Source: Neelides folsomi (Eukaryota; Arthropoda; Collembola; Neelipleona; Neelidae). Taken from it: a stretch of 35,771 nucleotides of DNA. Below are positions 11,201 through 22,293 of the stretch, piece by piece (position 1 is the stretch's first letter; each line of letters begins with the position of its first letter). The notes beneath the pieces are model-generated. The model saw nothing but the letters and a program-made list of their open reading frames with translations, was not told the origin of the DNA and made no database searches. A program made the position numbers and the translations under genes. The DNA is taken from NCBI GenBank assembly GCA_034687125.1, contig JAQGBZ010000523.1, forward strand, positions 1-35,771, in the 5' to 3' direction.

Positions 11201-12888
11201 ACCATGTTATTAATGGTCATGGTGCTTACCAACGTGTCATGATGCAAACATGGGCTTTCAGTTTTTGCCTATTTAGTAATCTTTTTTTTATTAAAAGAAG
11301 AAGAGAGAAAAATGTAAATTAAAAAACGCATTATTCACAACCAATTTGCCTTATGTTACGAAATGTTTCCTCAACACATCCCTCCAAAATGAGGAAGAAG
11401 AAGGGGGATAAATGGAAGAGAAAGCAGATTATATTCTTCCTGGTATGCTTACTTGGAGCAAACTCCAGTAATATATAAGTAAACTGCCTTTCTCATCTTT
11501 TCCTAACTATATAAGTATTACTATGAAGGAAGTAAAGGGTATTCCAGAATAAATTTCCCGAGTGTTGAGAGAGTAAAGGGGAGGATAATTGGAGTTTGAA
11601 GAACTTTAAGTTGGCCCTCTTAAGGCACCATTAATAATTCATCTTCATATTGAGTTTGAAATCATGAATAGGAGACAAGGGGGAAGGGTGAGTGAAGGAG
11701 AGAAGACATTGCTCCACCATTAGAACTTCTCTCCATTTGATAGCCAGTTCATGAAGTTCTCCCCGAGCTGCTCAAACAACTCTTTTGAATCAATCTTAAA
11801 CAAAGTCAATATTAGGCAATAGGGCCCGTAATATTCCTCATTGACTGCCATTTCAGAATTCTCATTTTGTCCTTGAGTGGGGGACCGAGGATCCGCTCGT
11901 GGTCGTCCGGATGATGGAATGAGGACCAGACGTGTCCTCCTGCTAAAGACGTTCTCTATGTAAATACGAGGAAGTGGCTGACAGAAGTCCGCTACCTTTC
12001 CCAGCCTCATTGAGGAGGCTCTCGACCGAACCCTTCACACAACATGTGTTTGCTTTCTTGAATGGAGTAATCGTTTAACTTTCATTGGGCATACACAATT
12101 CCTGAGTTCCATGAGCCTGTTATCCCACAGAGCCCATGACTGATCGCTTTCCCCCGCCCTCCCGCTCCCCAGTCTTGAGCGTGGATTATTCCGCACACTT
12201 TTTCCTCCTCAACACCCGTCCCGGCCAGGCTCGATCCGAAAAATATGATTAAATTGATGTGGGAATTCGGATATGCTCTCCATGGATAAATCATCATTTA
12301 AGGCTTCATTAGAATTGCATAAGTAGATATATACAATTCCATACTCTCCTTCCAATCCTATAGAGAGGTTGAGACGCTCAATAATTCATCTGGGAAAATA
12401 CATTCCCAGGAAGAAGATGAGTCGAGGAACCCCAGTCAATCAAGAGCTTAAACCCGCCCTACATCCCCTATTTATTGATTCTCTTTGAAATAAAACATTC
12501 CCAGCTGATTTTCTAGAACTCTTCCTATCCTAGGGAATATACAATACCTTCCAATATAGACTAAGTAGGTGCAACATACATTATCTACAAGTACATATAT
12601 CTACTTGCATATTACATGTGGATGTGTATATCTGTGATAAGCGAGCAAGTTTTTAACTTTGATCTTGTAGAGCAAGTCCTTGGACTGGAACCGAATAAAC
12701 TTGGATGGACAAGGGGTAATAGAAAAAATCTTTTGATTCTGATTAAACTCATTACCTATACAGATGAGCGAGACGGTGGTGAGAGTGTCGTCTTCTGTTC
12801 CCCCTCCACTCGTATCATTGGAAAAGGAAAAGTTGTCATAGGAATCCGAGCTCCAATTCCCTCCAGGGAAACCCTCATACGTCCCCAT
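5026..12888 (-). CDS. Dop1R1: D1-like dopamine receptor, Dop1R1 family (five spliced coding exons)
   Basis: Class A G-protein-coupled receptor of the plasma membrane. By family it binds dopamine and couples through Gs to raise cAMP. My spliced model (12888-12756, 6787-6120, 5756-5625, 5563-5364, 5212-5026) keeps frame throughout and encodes 439 residues. Visible features: three N-glycosylation sites in the N-terminus (N11, N19, N24); N59 in TM1; D87 in TM2; C114 and C202 for the extracellular disulphide; D121 in TM3, the amine-binding aspartate; DRY at 138-140; TM5 serines S214, S215 and S218, placed to contact catechol hydroxyls; F284 and W288 in TM6 (FLVCWVP); and NPIIY at 324-328. The third intracellular loop is short and the tail long, as in D1-like receptors. 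A Cys-rich stretch (about 356-364) is a likely palmitoylation site. The end is -EKVSAI. The length is somewhat below Drosophila Dop1R1 (about 511 as I recall), mostly from a shorter N-terminus. Identity is firm; the tail joint and 5' UTR are inferred. Confidence 0.93.
5364..5563 (-). CDS. Dop1R1: Dop1R1 coding exon 4 (TM7, helix 8, proximal tail)
   Basis: This exon starts after TTTGCAG and encodes [17 protein letters not shown] (TM7), helix 8 ([15 protein letters not shown]) and a Cys-rich juxtamembrane stretch (CSCPLISCC). The 3' limit is uncertain. Phase 2 is needed to reach the last exon. Three GT sites fit: after 5364 (GACG|GTACTT, my choice, intron 151 bases), after 5400 (GGCG|GTGTGG, intron 187 bases) and after 5256 (CCGT|GTAGCG, intron only 43 bases). 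If none is used, the frame runs to a TAG at 5252-5254 and gives a 414-residue protein ending PLPPTV. Start and TM7 are certain; the end is a best guess. Confidence 0.8.
5625..5756 (-). CDS. Dop1R1: Dop1R1 coding exon 3 (TM6 and third extracellular loop)
   Basis: This exon encodes residues 268-311, [11 protein letters not shown] through TM6 ([11 protein letters not shown]) to [11 protein letters not shown]. Joining exon 2 to exon 3 gives SAYQ-VSDHKAA, the same order as the Drosophila receptor. The acceptor is GATTGAAG|GTTTCAG; the donor is TTCAAG|GTTCGG, which is weak after the GT. The intron before it is 363 bases and the one after it is 61 bases. Both joints are phase 0. Confidence 0.94.
6120..6787 (-). 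CDS. Dop1R1: Dop1R1 coding exon 2 (TM1 to third intracellular loop)
   Basis: This exon encodes residues 45-267: TM1 (from AFLSLMIV), TM2 with LAIADMF, TM3 with the binding aspartate and DRY, TM4 (about 158-176), the second extracellular loop with C202, TM5 with [12 protein letters not shown], and the start of the third intracellular loop. It starts after a good acceptor (TGTTTGCAG, AG at 6788-6789). The reading frame is also open upstream of that acceptor to an ATG at 6908. That upstream peptide ([10 protein letters not shown]...) is highly charged, lacks glycosylation sites and replaces the start of TM1, so I treat it as intron read-through. The exon ends TACCAA|GTAAGG at 6120, phase 0. Confidence 0.95.
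6788..12755 (-). other. First coding intron of Dop1R1 (about 6 kb)
   Basis: The intron runs from GTAATG (12755) to TGTTTGCAG (6788). It is two orders of magnitude longer than the shortest intron of the gene. AT-rich parts (about 6930-7700 and 9380-10600) alternate with GC-richer patches (about 8100-8760 and 11340-12300) that hold open frames of 60-96 codons without recognisable similarity. Long first introns of arthropod neural receptor genes often hold enhancers; that is inference here. A direct TTCTAAGAA (STAT-type TTCN3GAA) sits inside a 15-base inverted repeat at 10446-10460. Confidence 0.75.
12756..12888 (-). CDS. Dop1R1: Dop1R1 coding exon 1 (extracellular N-terminus and start of TM1)
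   Basis: This exon encodes residues 1-44 plus one base of codon 45. It begins [10 protein letters not shown] and carries NWS, NFS and NDT glycosylation sites, an acidic stretch, then VSLICI, the first turn of TM1. The donor is ATAG|GTAATG (intron from 12755), phase 1. It joins the acceptor at 6788-6789 to give VSLICI-G-AFLSL, which matches the TM1 layout of arthropod Dop1R1. The ATG is directly preceded by CAG. A strong pyrimidine-rich acceptor (TTCCAG) lies slightly upstream, so that the exon would start at 12915; a TAA in the same frame lies between the two. If that acceptor is used, the ATG is the true start. If the CAG just before the ATG is used instead, more N-terminal coding sequence could lie upstream. 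Only the fit of phase, glycosylation sites and TM1 supports this exon, but together they are strong. Confidence 0.85.
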
Positions 12889-12915
12889 CTGAAATTTGAG
12901 AATTTTTTATCCGAT
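12889..12915 (-). other. Probable 5' UTR part of Dop1R1 exon 1
   Basis: On the minus strand a pyrimidine-rich stretch ends in CTTCTTCCAG with AG at 12916-12917. That is a good acceptor and would make the exon begin at 12915. The 27 bases to the ATG contain an in-frame TAA, so they would be untranslated. A second AG lies right at the ATG (12889-12890). Either acceptor implies at least one more exon further right in the window. Confidence 0.5.
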
Positions 12916-14641
12916 CTGGAAGAAGTAATAATGTAAAGTATCTTTTTTAATTAATTATCTCCTCCCTCTTGAGCGTTTTAGAAACGCTATAATAATGCTT
13001 TGGGGTTTTAACTAGGCAAATGAATTAATATAGTACGATAGGTTCTTAATCTGTAAAACCTTAGCATGGAGGATGATTTAATATCTTCTATGAAATGAAT
13101 CTTTGATGATCAGTTGACCCCTTGTGTTAAGAGAACTGAATCCATTTTGTTCAATTTTCCATATTTAATGAAGTTGAGTATTCGTTGCAATTAGTCCAGG
13201 TTTTCTCATTCTCTATTTCTCAGTATGAGGGCATAAGTTGGGAAAAGACGGTTATTAAATTGACGGCTGCTGGAATCTTTCGAGCACCTCTGATGGAGTC
13301 AATTATTTTCTAATTTTAGAAATTCAATTTCCTCCGTCTTACAAATCATTATATTTTATTTAACTTTTGAATCAAAAGTTGATATTCCCGAGATTAATCT
13401 TTTTCCACAGTCACTTTTGAACAAAACTCAATCGCTCCACTTCCCCTTTACACGAAAGGGAACGAATGACAGAGGGTGAGTGAGCAGGATGAAAAGTATT
13501 GTGGTTCATTAACAATGCTCTTAACTTTGAGTGTGATTAGTGATTGTGATTACCATACACCTACTTTATAACTATTTCCGATAGTCATGATAAGACGGGA
13601 ATAATATCTATTATGTAAAATGATACGTGATATGTGAATGAAAAATTACATGGAAAGTTATCAATTACACTAATTTACAATTAGCCTACAAATAAGCAAA
13701 TATTGTAAATATGCAATTACATGTAAATAATTCATTGATAGTAATAAATACTCTGGGAGTGATTATAAAATCACTATCAACTTCCTATGCCCCAATCATT
13801 ACAAAGTTGAAAAATACAAAATTCCAGGAAGGATTTAAATCACGAGAATCGTAATCTCCTCGCTTTAAAATTTCAAATTTGGCGGACTTGGTTATTAAAA
13901 ATTAAAATAGGCTCTCACTATTCTCTTTTGAATCTATTTTTAAAGAGATTTGAATTGGATCCTTGACACGCTTTGTCAGCTCTGTCATCAATGTAGAAAA
14001 TGCAATTTGACGTGGAAGTGTTGGGAATGGCGAATACCTCTCTCGATGATGGGCTTCCCAAACTTATTTATAGAAAACGGAGAACGACGGAGAAAGTTTG
14101 GAAATTTCCTCAATCGAATGTTTACTCGTATACATAAAGTCTTCTGATGCCATTACGATGCAAATGAAGTTGGTTCATACCTGAGGGAACGAAGGCCTTC
14201 GATAATAAATGCTCTACTCACTATAAAAACGATCGAGGTATTAATAATAAGCTTATCCATTCATGATATAAAAAGATTTGAGCCGAATATCTAATCGCAT
14301 AAGTAAATCTCAATTCAATCAAAAGGAACAAATCAAATCATCTTCCCCTTTCCCACTTCAATCTCAAATGATGGGAGAGAATTAAATTTCTTGAAGGGAA
14401 GACATTGACAAAATGCTTTAACGAAATTTTATTTATTTTTCCTCTGAGTTTTTCCCCTCACAACTTTATAACTTAATAAGTATTTGTATAGATATACTCA
14501 CTTACTTCCGCTTGATTACCAATCAAAAGGTAAGCGATTACTATGTATGTATATATATATTACATTAATTACATAGAAATTATTCGCTCACTTTTCATGA
14601 TTCATAGGTATGTCTATGTTTCCTGTGAAATGTGTATGTAT

Positions 14642-14655
14642 GGTTAGGTTAGGTT
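14642..14655. repeat. Short TTAGG-type repeat
   Basis: GGTTAGGTTAGGTT holds two and a half units of the arthropod telomere motif TTAGG. It is far too short for a telomere; such short interstitial copies arise by chance or through break repair. Confidence 0.6.
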
Positions 14656-17600
14656 ATTATCCAATGAATAGTTGATTCGCTTACACAAATATCAATGGGA
14701 GCAATTGAAACCATTTCAACTGTGCAATTGATATCAGTAATTAATATCAAACAAATTTGTACTTTTTGCAGTACCACTAACACGTTATTTAATCGGTCAC
14801 ACATAAAAAACTTTCCCTTTGCTCATTAATTGATAGTTTAAGAAAAGTTTGTAAAATAAATAAACTAACAATTATTGATAATTAGGCACACAATAAAGAA
14901 AAGTAAAGGGGGAATTTATTGGATGGCAAAACTTTCCGCCAAATCAATTTCTATACGAATAAATATTTTCCCTTAAAGATTAGGAAATGGCCAAAAGAAG
15001 ATTTTGCAAAAGTTTAACATTGGTAAACAAACTCGTTTCAGCTCTTTTTGTCGTAGTAAATGCATCGATGGATTCTAAAGTTTGGGAAATATTAAATCAA
15101 ATACATCCTATTTGTTTTACTTGCGATAGAAATGTTTGTTTTCGCATTTTAAAAGTTTGCGCTCACTTCTATTTACAACTTTCTTAAACAAATTCACCCT
15201 TTAAAAAAATTCCCCCTAACAAGTCGAATGTTCCAATAGGCGTATTAAATGAAGTTAAAGGGATAAGAGCTTTAATCTTCATTAAATTGTCACTTTAATG
15301 GTAGTCGTTTGTTTAACGTATTAAGTTATAAAGGAGATGATCATAAGCTCATTTAAGTTTAATGTGATTTACGATTTGCCTTAAAAAATAACACAAAGGC
15401 CCAAAATTAGCACTTTACCGGATTGTGGTAGGGAAGGGGAAACACGTGCGTTATTCTTCATTGAAGTTCACATTGGGCGCCTCGGTGGCTCGACTCTGTT
15501 GGATCTATTGTGACTTCTTGCGGGGTTTTAGCCGTTAAACCGAGTAAGTAAATGTGGTCTAGGAAGTTATATAAGTACACTATATATATACTCCAAGTGT
15601 GCACACTAGTAACTAAATATCTATATATGTATAAGTTTGTAAGTAAGTGCATATCCACAAAGAGGAGATTGAATTACAGCAGGGGGTTGGAAAAAAATTC
15701 CGTGGCTTATTTGGTTTGGCCTGAAAGGAGGATTCGACCACAAGACGTCATTTCAATCTGGCTCAAGATTGACGATTTCTTTTAACAATTTATAGAACAA
15801 TAACTCATGTGTTGGTTGAACCAACCTTCACGGACATCTTTCTTTCCTGTGAACAAGGAGTTGAAAGTGTTGGGAGAGAAAAGGACCAAAGACCGGTTTT
15901 GACGTCCTTTCATGTGTGTGGAGCTGATGGGGGCTCATGAGCCACTTTGAAACGAGAGCACAAGTGTGGAGTTGTGGATGGTTCCCTCATTGTGATTGAG
16001 CTAATAAATTAATTGAGATTTCCCCAAACTTTTGTTTGAGATCGCGGGAACGATTATGAGCCAGAGTGTCAAATGAGAAGTTGTTGTTCCTGGAAAGTTT
16101 CCAAAAGTGTGAAGAATCAGAGCGAGAATCGGAATAGTGCTTTTATAATTTAATATTCCCCTAATAAAATTAGCCGTTAATTACAAGGGTAATTATAAGT
16201 TAGGAGGAGCGGAGCAACAAGCGGGCAAAGGTCCCTCTAGACAAAAACTTCATATGCCGCTCATCTTTTGTGGGTTGGGGTGGGAAGCGGGAGTCTGCTC
16301 ATAAATCCGGTCTTAACGATTCCTATTTGTACTTTTGAGCCCCCATTCCAGAATATTTATCTTAATGTCTCAACGTGGAAGCGCGAGTCTGGAGGAGCGT
16401 AAAAGAGGAATAAAACCCTCCCATATCACCTCGTTCGTATCTCCAAAGACTTGACGGGATTTAAGTAGAGCAGAGAATGGAAGGATTCGCAGGAACTGAC
16501 TCTTTTCCATCTCGATTAAAGGGAAAAGAGATAAGAGAGCTTTCCATTTGCAAATTGATTTTCTCAACATATTGTTTGAGTGAAAAGCGATCTTAACCCC
16601 CTGCCCTCCCCTCATTATTATGGGAAATTGATTAGTTGGGAAAGGATGGCAGAAGCGGGTTGGAAGGGAGGAGTCATCCGGAAAAGGTGTTGGAGAAAGT
16701 GCCATTTCATATCTCGCCCTTCCAGGTTCGACAGCATGGTTTCCTTCAAGTGTCTACTCCTCACACGAAATTTTTAGTGAGGAGTGGTTGGAGGGCCGCA
16801 GGGCAAGGAAGACTCAAAGACATTTTCTTCCCTGATTCCCTCTGAGGATTCCTCAGACTTTTCTCAACCTGCATATTTATGAGACTCGGAGGGAAGTGAA
16901 TGGAGGAAGAAAGCCCGGGCCATTCCTCCCATCCCAAATAAACCCTTGACCATCGGGGGGACAATGGGAAGAGGAAAATGAATTCAACGCTTTGAGGTCC
17001 ATTGGGACGTTTTCCCCATTCACACCCGCCCTCCTCACCCTCTCCCGGGTGACAAAGGGCTGACCACGGGAGAACTCCGTTTTTGATCACTTCAAAATTC
17101 CTCTCTGTCCTCCTCTCCCGGACCCTTCACGCTCAACTTGGTAGCTTCAGAAACTTTTCTCATTTCCGTGGTTCGCTGGGACTCACTCCACTCGGCAATC
17201 AAACTTCTTTTTACTCCCCGCCTTTCCCACATCAAAATGGAAATCCATCTTTACTTATTCTTTACATAACTTTCTTCTTAATTCCACCAACTTTCTCTTT
17301 AATTACCGATTAAGCTCAAACCCTTTCTTAATCTCCTTCCTCACCTCGATCTCTGCGTGATCAAACTTTCATCTTTTTTGATTAAAAGGACCGAGGATTT
17401 GTTCACAAGTAAATTATTGAAAGCTTCCCTACTACTTTCAATACGAGGGAAAGTCCCACCCGGAAGGAAAATAAATTGGCAAGGAGGGGATGCATGGGAG
17501 GCCCATTGGAGGTTTATTGTCAGATTTTTATTTGCGGTCTTAATTTAACAAACGGCTTAAATGAGGCATATTAATTTTGCATGGGCCTCAAGTTGATTTG

Positions 17601-17710
17601 TCAAGGGAGGTGAACATGTATTTTAGATGAAATTCCAAGATTTAACTACCAAACATATTTAGAGGCCCTGAAAAGGCTCTAGTTTGGTCTAGCCTATAAG
17701 CCTATTTATT

Positions 17711-17727
17711 ATGCATCATGCATCATG
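17711..17727. repeat. Short tandem repeat, ATGCATC x2.4
   Basis: ATGCATC is repeated directly with a partial third copy. The unit contains the palindrome ATGCAT, an octamer/POU-like half site, so it may be either a simple repeat or a small clustered binding site. Confidence 0.8.
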
Positions 17728-18517
17728 TCTTGAAGGAAGGACTTATTCTGCATGAGTTTTATGATGTGTGCAAGCCCTGGTGTATCCTGCTATATTAATG
17801 TTCCCAGTCAGTTTATTTATTCATTCTTAGGATAGATGAGCTGGAAGTCGTGGCACTTTAATCAATCAGGAAGAAATTATTTCATCTCGTTCCGAACCTC
17901 GGATTCTCAAGTAAACACAAAGACCATTTGTCTACAAACCAGGACATGATGAATGGAGGACGGGGAAAGGAGCGAATGTGTGATCTAATTGGGATTTTTT
18001 CGACACTCGCCCTCTGCTCCAAAGAAGTCGCAAAGTTGTCATTTGTCATAATCCATTGCCGGATGAGGCATGACATGAGAAGGTTTTTGGGCCTCAGAAG
18101 GTAAAAGATCAAATTTGAAATACACGGGGCTCGTGATGGGAAAGAAAATCTTATAAAAAGACAGCGGATTTGCCTCTGGCTGATCAATCATTCCCCGTAC
18201 CTGTCCTCCCTCAAATCTCAACATGATGTAAGGCACGCAAATTCGAGTTTCCTTCTTTCTCGTAATTGCAAGAGGAGATGAGGGACGAGAAGCCAAAAAG
18301 GGCCAATATGAGGGTAAATCCTCTCCAAGCCTCATTCATCCATATTGTCCTCTTTTGGAAGTGGTTCATAAATTAAACATGAAGATTAAAAATGGAGAGC
18401 AGCGGCTGGGTGAGGAAGACGAAGAGTTTCGTTAATTTAGCTAAACTTCTTTGGCAGGGAGACCACGCTGTTCAGGGATCAAATCTCATGTCTCATTTCC
18501 TTTTATCAGGGAAAATG

Positions 18518-18525
18518 TATAAAAG
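18518..18525 (+). promoter_or_regulatory. TATA box candidate, plus strand
   Basis: TATAAAAG sits in a GC-moderate context. About 30-39 bases further on, the sequence TGCAGAGTGATCAGCTC offers initiator-like positions. An ATG in a good context (ACAGCATGA, 18590) follows after about 40 bases, opening a short frame of 32 codons. The arrangement resembles arthropod TATA promoters of small secreted-protein genes, but the element alone is weak evidence. Confidence 0.3.
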
Positions 18526-18547
18526 AGACTTCTAAGCTGAACCCTGC

Positions 18548-19272
18548 AGAGTGATCAGCTCAATAGTTCTTTGAAGTCGACAGCAACAGCATGAGACTCG
18601 AAGATTCCATTTCCTCCCTCTGCTTATTTAAAATCTGTACTCATTCCACTTTACTCCTAAATCTCCCTGCTAAACAACCCGCGGAATGAAGGAATCTCAC
18701 TCGGCACACACAAACACCGCCCTGTCTAATTCCCCTCGACACGAATACAAATACAATTGTTCCCAGCAATTAATCAGTCTGTATACAAAGGCGGAGAGAG
18801 AAAGGAGCCCCAATTTACGTAAATTACCCTCTCCCGATGGAATCCACTTCGAGGTGAGTTTCGAGAAAGAAGTAAATTTGAAGAAGTAGATCCACAAGGA
18901 ACCCAAAGCTTCACCCAACAACATTATACATTATAATAATTGTATATTTTAACCCGCAGCCAACACAATGTATCAAGAGGCCTCGGAGGACGTCGAGAAG
19001 TTGAAGGGCCCAACAAGGCTTTTCCACCACCAGCACAAACTTCAAATCCAACCTCATCATTTGACAGCATATCCCCCATTCTCGCTTATTACGTCCTCAA
19101 GAGTTCAGCATTGCCATTGACCGATGGATATACATAGACAATGAGATATAAAACACACGAACCCTTTCTGAATTTGGCCATTGAGAATTTGAGAAATGAG
19201 CTTTGGTCTCATCCCTTCTTCCTCGGGACGAAATAGGAGTCTCCTCAAATAACTTCTCGCACTAGATTTACC
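18548..19272 (+). other. Possible two-exon plus-strand transcript
   Basis: The stretch contains a near-perfect donor (TTCGAG|GTGAGT, GT at 18854-18855) and, 106 bases later, an acceptor TTTTAACCCGCAG (AG at 18958-18959) with a TTTTAAC branch-like site. A further donor CCTG|GTAATG lies at 19273. Exon 1 would be about 18548-18853 and exon 2 18960-19272. In exon 2, ATG at 18967 opens 50 codons (MYQEASEDVEKLKGP...) to a TGA; other frames are also open. I recognise no protein. It could be a small gene, a long non-coding RNA, or chance. Confidence 0.22.
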
Positions 19273-19783
19273 TGGTAATGTATTTTCTTCCTCATGCCCT
19301 CCTACAATGGAAATATCCCCTAAGTTCCCTCCATCGATCCATGGGCATTCTTGAAGACGTTGTAGGAAGAGGGGGGACGTCTTCCTCCCGCAGAGACACT
19401 TTCTCCATAAGTGTGTAGTATAAATTCTTACAGACACATGAACACATTACGAACATAAGACTTGTATGCAAAGTAAGAAGGAACTGTCTCCCAAACCTTT
19501 CCACTTCCTTTCATCTACTCCACATGGGCCAACGTCCAAGCCATTTCTTAATATAATAAAAGCAATTTATTTCGATAGAGTTCTATCAAAAGTATTGCCA
19601 AGTTGGGATATAAACAAATAAGTCTACCGATGCATGTTGCCGTACAAACAAATAATTGAGCGTGATACATTTAGTGATGACATTAGGTGTAATAAACATC
19701 CAAAATGGAATAATATTATTTTGTGACGTCCAATGTGATGTAAAAATACACCATGCATAATATAAAAAGTAATATTTGCATTG

Positions 19784-19804
19784 ATTTATCATTTATCATT
19801 TATG
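19784..19804. repeat. Short tandem repeat, ATTTATC x3
   Basis: Two perfect copies and one copy with a single change (ATTTATG) of a 7-base unit. No function is implied. Confidence 0.85.
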
Positions 19805-22261
19805 ACCTTTAAGATGTAATACATTTCTACAGATATATTTATAATACGCATAAGTATTATAAAAATCCTGTATAGGTATAAAACCTAATATAATTAATTA
19901 TTCATGAGAATAACATGCTGAATCGACTATACATAGGTTTTAGTAATATATAAAAACCCATACTGTAAGATGTGTAAGATCACTGATCAACATTTATCCT
20001 TGCATTTTATAAAAAGAACTGCTGGAGTTTCTCAATTGCCATTTTGGTATGCAGCGAGCATAAGAGCAATAACTTTACACAGATAATTTAGGCAATGACG
20101 TAAAATGTAAGATAAGAATAAAAAAAATTAACCATAACAAATAAGATTAATTTTCTTTATGGCAAAGGTGCCCAAAGTTACGGCCCGAACATTTCCTATC
20201 CCCATTGTCAGTGGATATCATAATAACTAAATGACTAATGTACAATGTAATAATAAATTTGACACAATAATTAATTTTTCTCAATTCCTGTCATTTGCTA
20301 AATAGAAGTCGGATTTCAAAATGTCCTATTGGATTGAATGGGACGCAATAAGAATCTCGTCACATGAGGATATGTGAAATCGTAAAAGAAAATGAGAAGA
20401 AACTCGCATTGACCAAAATCTTTAGAAGGAAAAGGTCATTTTTGTGGAAATGATACGTCGAATTTCTCAATAGATCCCTGATGAGATAGGGCGAATGAAT
20501 GAGCAGAAAAGGAGATCGCCTCGTTCAAGTCCCACGAAAAAAGAAAATTAGTAAAGAGACGTCGGTTGTGCTCATAAAAGGTCGTGGGTTCTTTCTCTTC
20601 TTTCCAAACGATGAGTTGTATGGTGAGGGAAGGAGTGTGTTTGTAAAGACCCCTCCTACTCATTTCTTATCTTGCAGAGTAATGCATTTTGTCTGGCATT
20701 AACAGTATATCCATCACTTGTCTCTTCCCCTTTCTCTCTCCTGACCCTTTTGGACCTGCTACAATTTATAAAGGAAACTTGTGTATTTCCTGGCCCAAGC
20801 CGCTCAAGTCTCAAATATCTGATTTCGATTTCATCGTCTCACCAACTCCGAGACCACGACGGACATCCTCTGTAGCTATATTATTCTTATGGACATTGAC
20901 CAGCTTTTTTACTTGATGTTTCAAAGTTTCTATTTTGAATTTCAATACTGAGTGACCCGGAAGGATCCCAAAAAACCAGCTTCAGATTCCGAGGAACAAA
21001 AAATGAAACTTCCAATGGCATTTGAAGGTGGAGAAAGATGGAGAATCTTTGAAATTCTGGGAAACCGAGAGAGTCAGTTGGTTGACCAAATAAGGCATAT
21101 TCCATCTAATCCCGTTCCCATCTGCTTTTATGGTCGTCCTGGCTGTTTCGCCGGAGAGGAAATCGGGTGTTCAACCAAACGGGTCGCCCATTTCGCATAC
21201 CAGAGCCCGGAGAGTTTCCCATTTTCTCCGCTCAAGTACAAGCAATTCATCGGAAGTCTCGAGGATGAAGGTGTGTGTATTTTTCCTCAATTCTTTCGAA
21301 GCCTTCGTGGTGAAGGAGGGAGTTTTTAAAGGGAAGTCATTCGTCTAAGTGTTTCTAGTTTCCCAACCCAAAGAAGAATATATTTCAATTTCTTCATTCT
21401 CCCCAGGATGAGAAAAACGAGAGAGAATTTTTGCCTCCGCAACAGTTCTGTTGGGCCTCGTAGATCTTTACCATTTGGCACTGATGGCAGGATAGGAGCC
21501 GGTGTTGTTCTCCTTTGCAATCCCGGCATGGCCGAAATGAATAATATATTCATGGATTCAAAAGATTCGAATGAGGGGAGCCGACAGATAATGTTCCCAA
21601 CAACCTTTCATTTTTCCTTTTTCTTACTGCACCGCCTCCGCTCGCCCCATCGCAAACAAACAATTTATCGTTCCATCATGCAAACAAATCTCCAGGTGAA
21701 ACAGTTTTTTATTCCCATAATGATTTCAAGGCGAAGCCCCGGTTGATTAATTCCTTTTATTTCAATTCCCAAAGTCCCCTCACGTGTCCTGTGTGACTGT
21801 GTGGACATCAACTTTCTCTCCTCGTCTCTATCCCTAATAACATGATAAGATTCATTCTTTCAACTTTCCTCATGGCCTACTTTCATTTTTTCTATCACTT
21901 CATCACTTTATTGAGGAATGATTGCAAATCCGCACCTTTTCAAATCCGCTCCTTTGGCCCAGAATTGATATGCGTCGTGGGGTCTTTGTGACAAGGTTCA
22001 ACTCCTCCCTTCACCAACTTCGCCTAATGGGATTGTCACAACTTTTCAAATCGGCCATTATAACTTCCTGATTAAAAAAAATCGGTTATTTCCTTTACCG
22101 TTCCTTGAATAGGAACCAACGAGTTGGATAAGTTCTGATTCTATTTGCCATCCAATAAATATCTGTCCTTTCCCAAATACCCATGTCAAAGGTAAAAGAG
22201 ATTGATAGACTATTATTATTTGCAATTCATTCATTAATGTATGAAAATTGATGTTTATTGA

Positions 22262-22293
22262 AGAAGGAAAGAAGCATTAAAGAAGGAAAGAAA
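22262..22293. repeat. Purine-rich direct repeat (AAGAAGGAAAGAA)
   Basis: Two copies of a 13-base all-purine unit are separated by a few bases (GCATTA between them). The unit resembles GAGA-type or splicing-enhancer purine tracts; no role can be assigned. Confidence 0.7.

Larger units (their letters stand above)
12916..18517. other. Gene-poor stretch upstream of Dop1R1 coding exon 1
   Basis: No recognisable exon. AT-rich DNA (about 13500-15450) gives way to GC-richer DNA (about 15450-18500) with many Gly/Pro-like chance frames on both strands. It probably belongs to the 5' UTR introns or upstream control region of the receptor gene, by inference from the acceptor at 12916. Confidence 0.5.

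Noticed and set aside
11720..12010. 96-codon minus-strand frame inside the receptor intron as an extra exon
   Set aside because: No similarity to the receptor, and the 12756-6787 joint already completes TM1 with nothing missing.
14642..14655. Telomeric sequence
   Set aside because: Only two and a half TTAGG units, in unique surroundings.
20952..21329. 125-codon plus-strand frame, among the longest in the middle region
   Set aside because: It starts at GTG, not ATG, has no recognisable motif, and lies in a GC-richer patch where long chance frames are expected.
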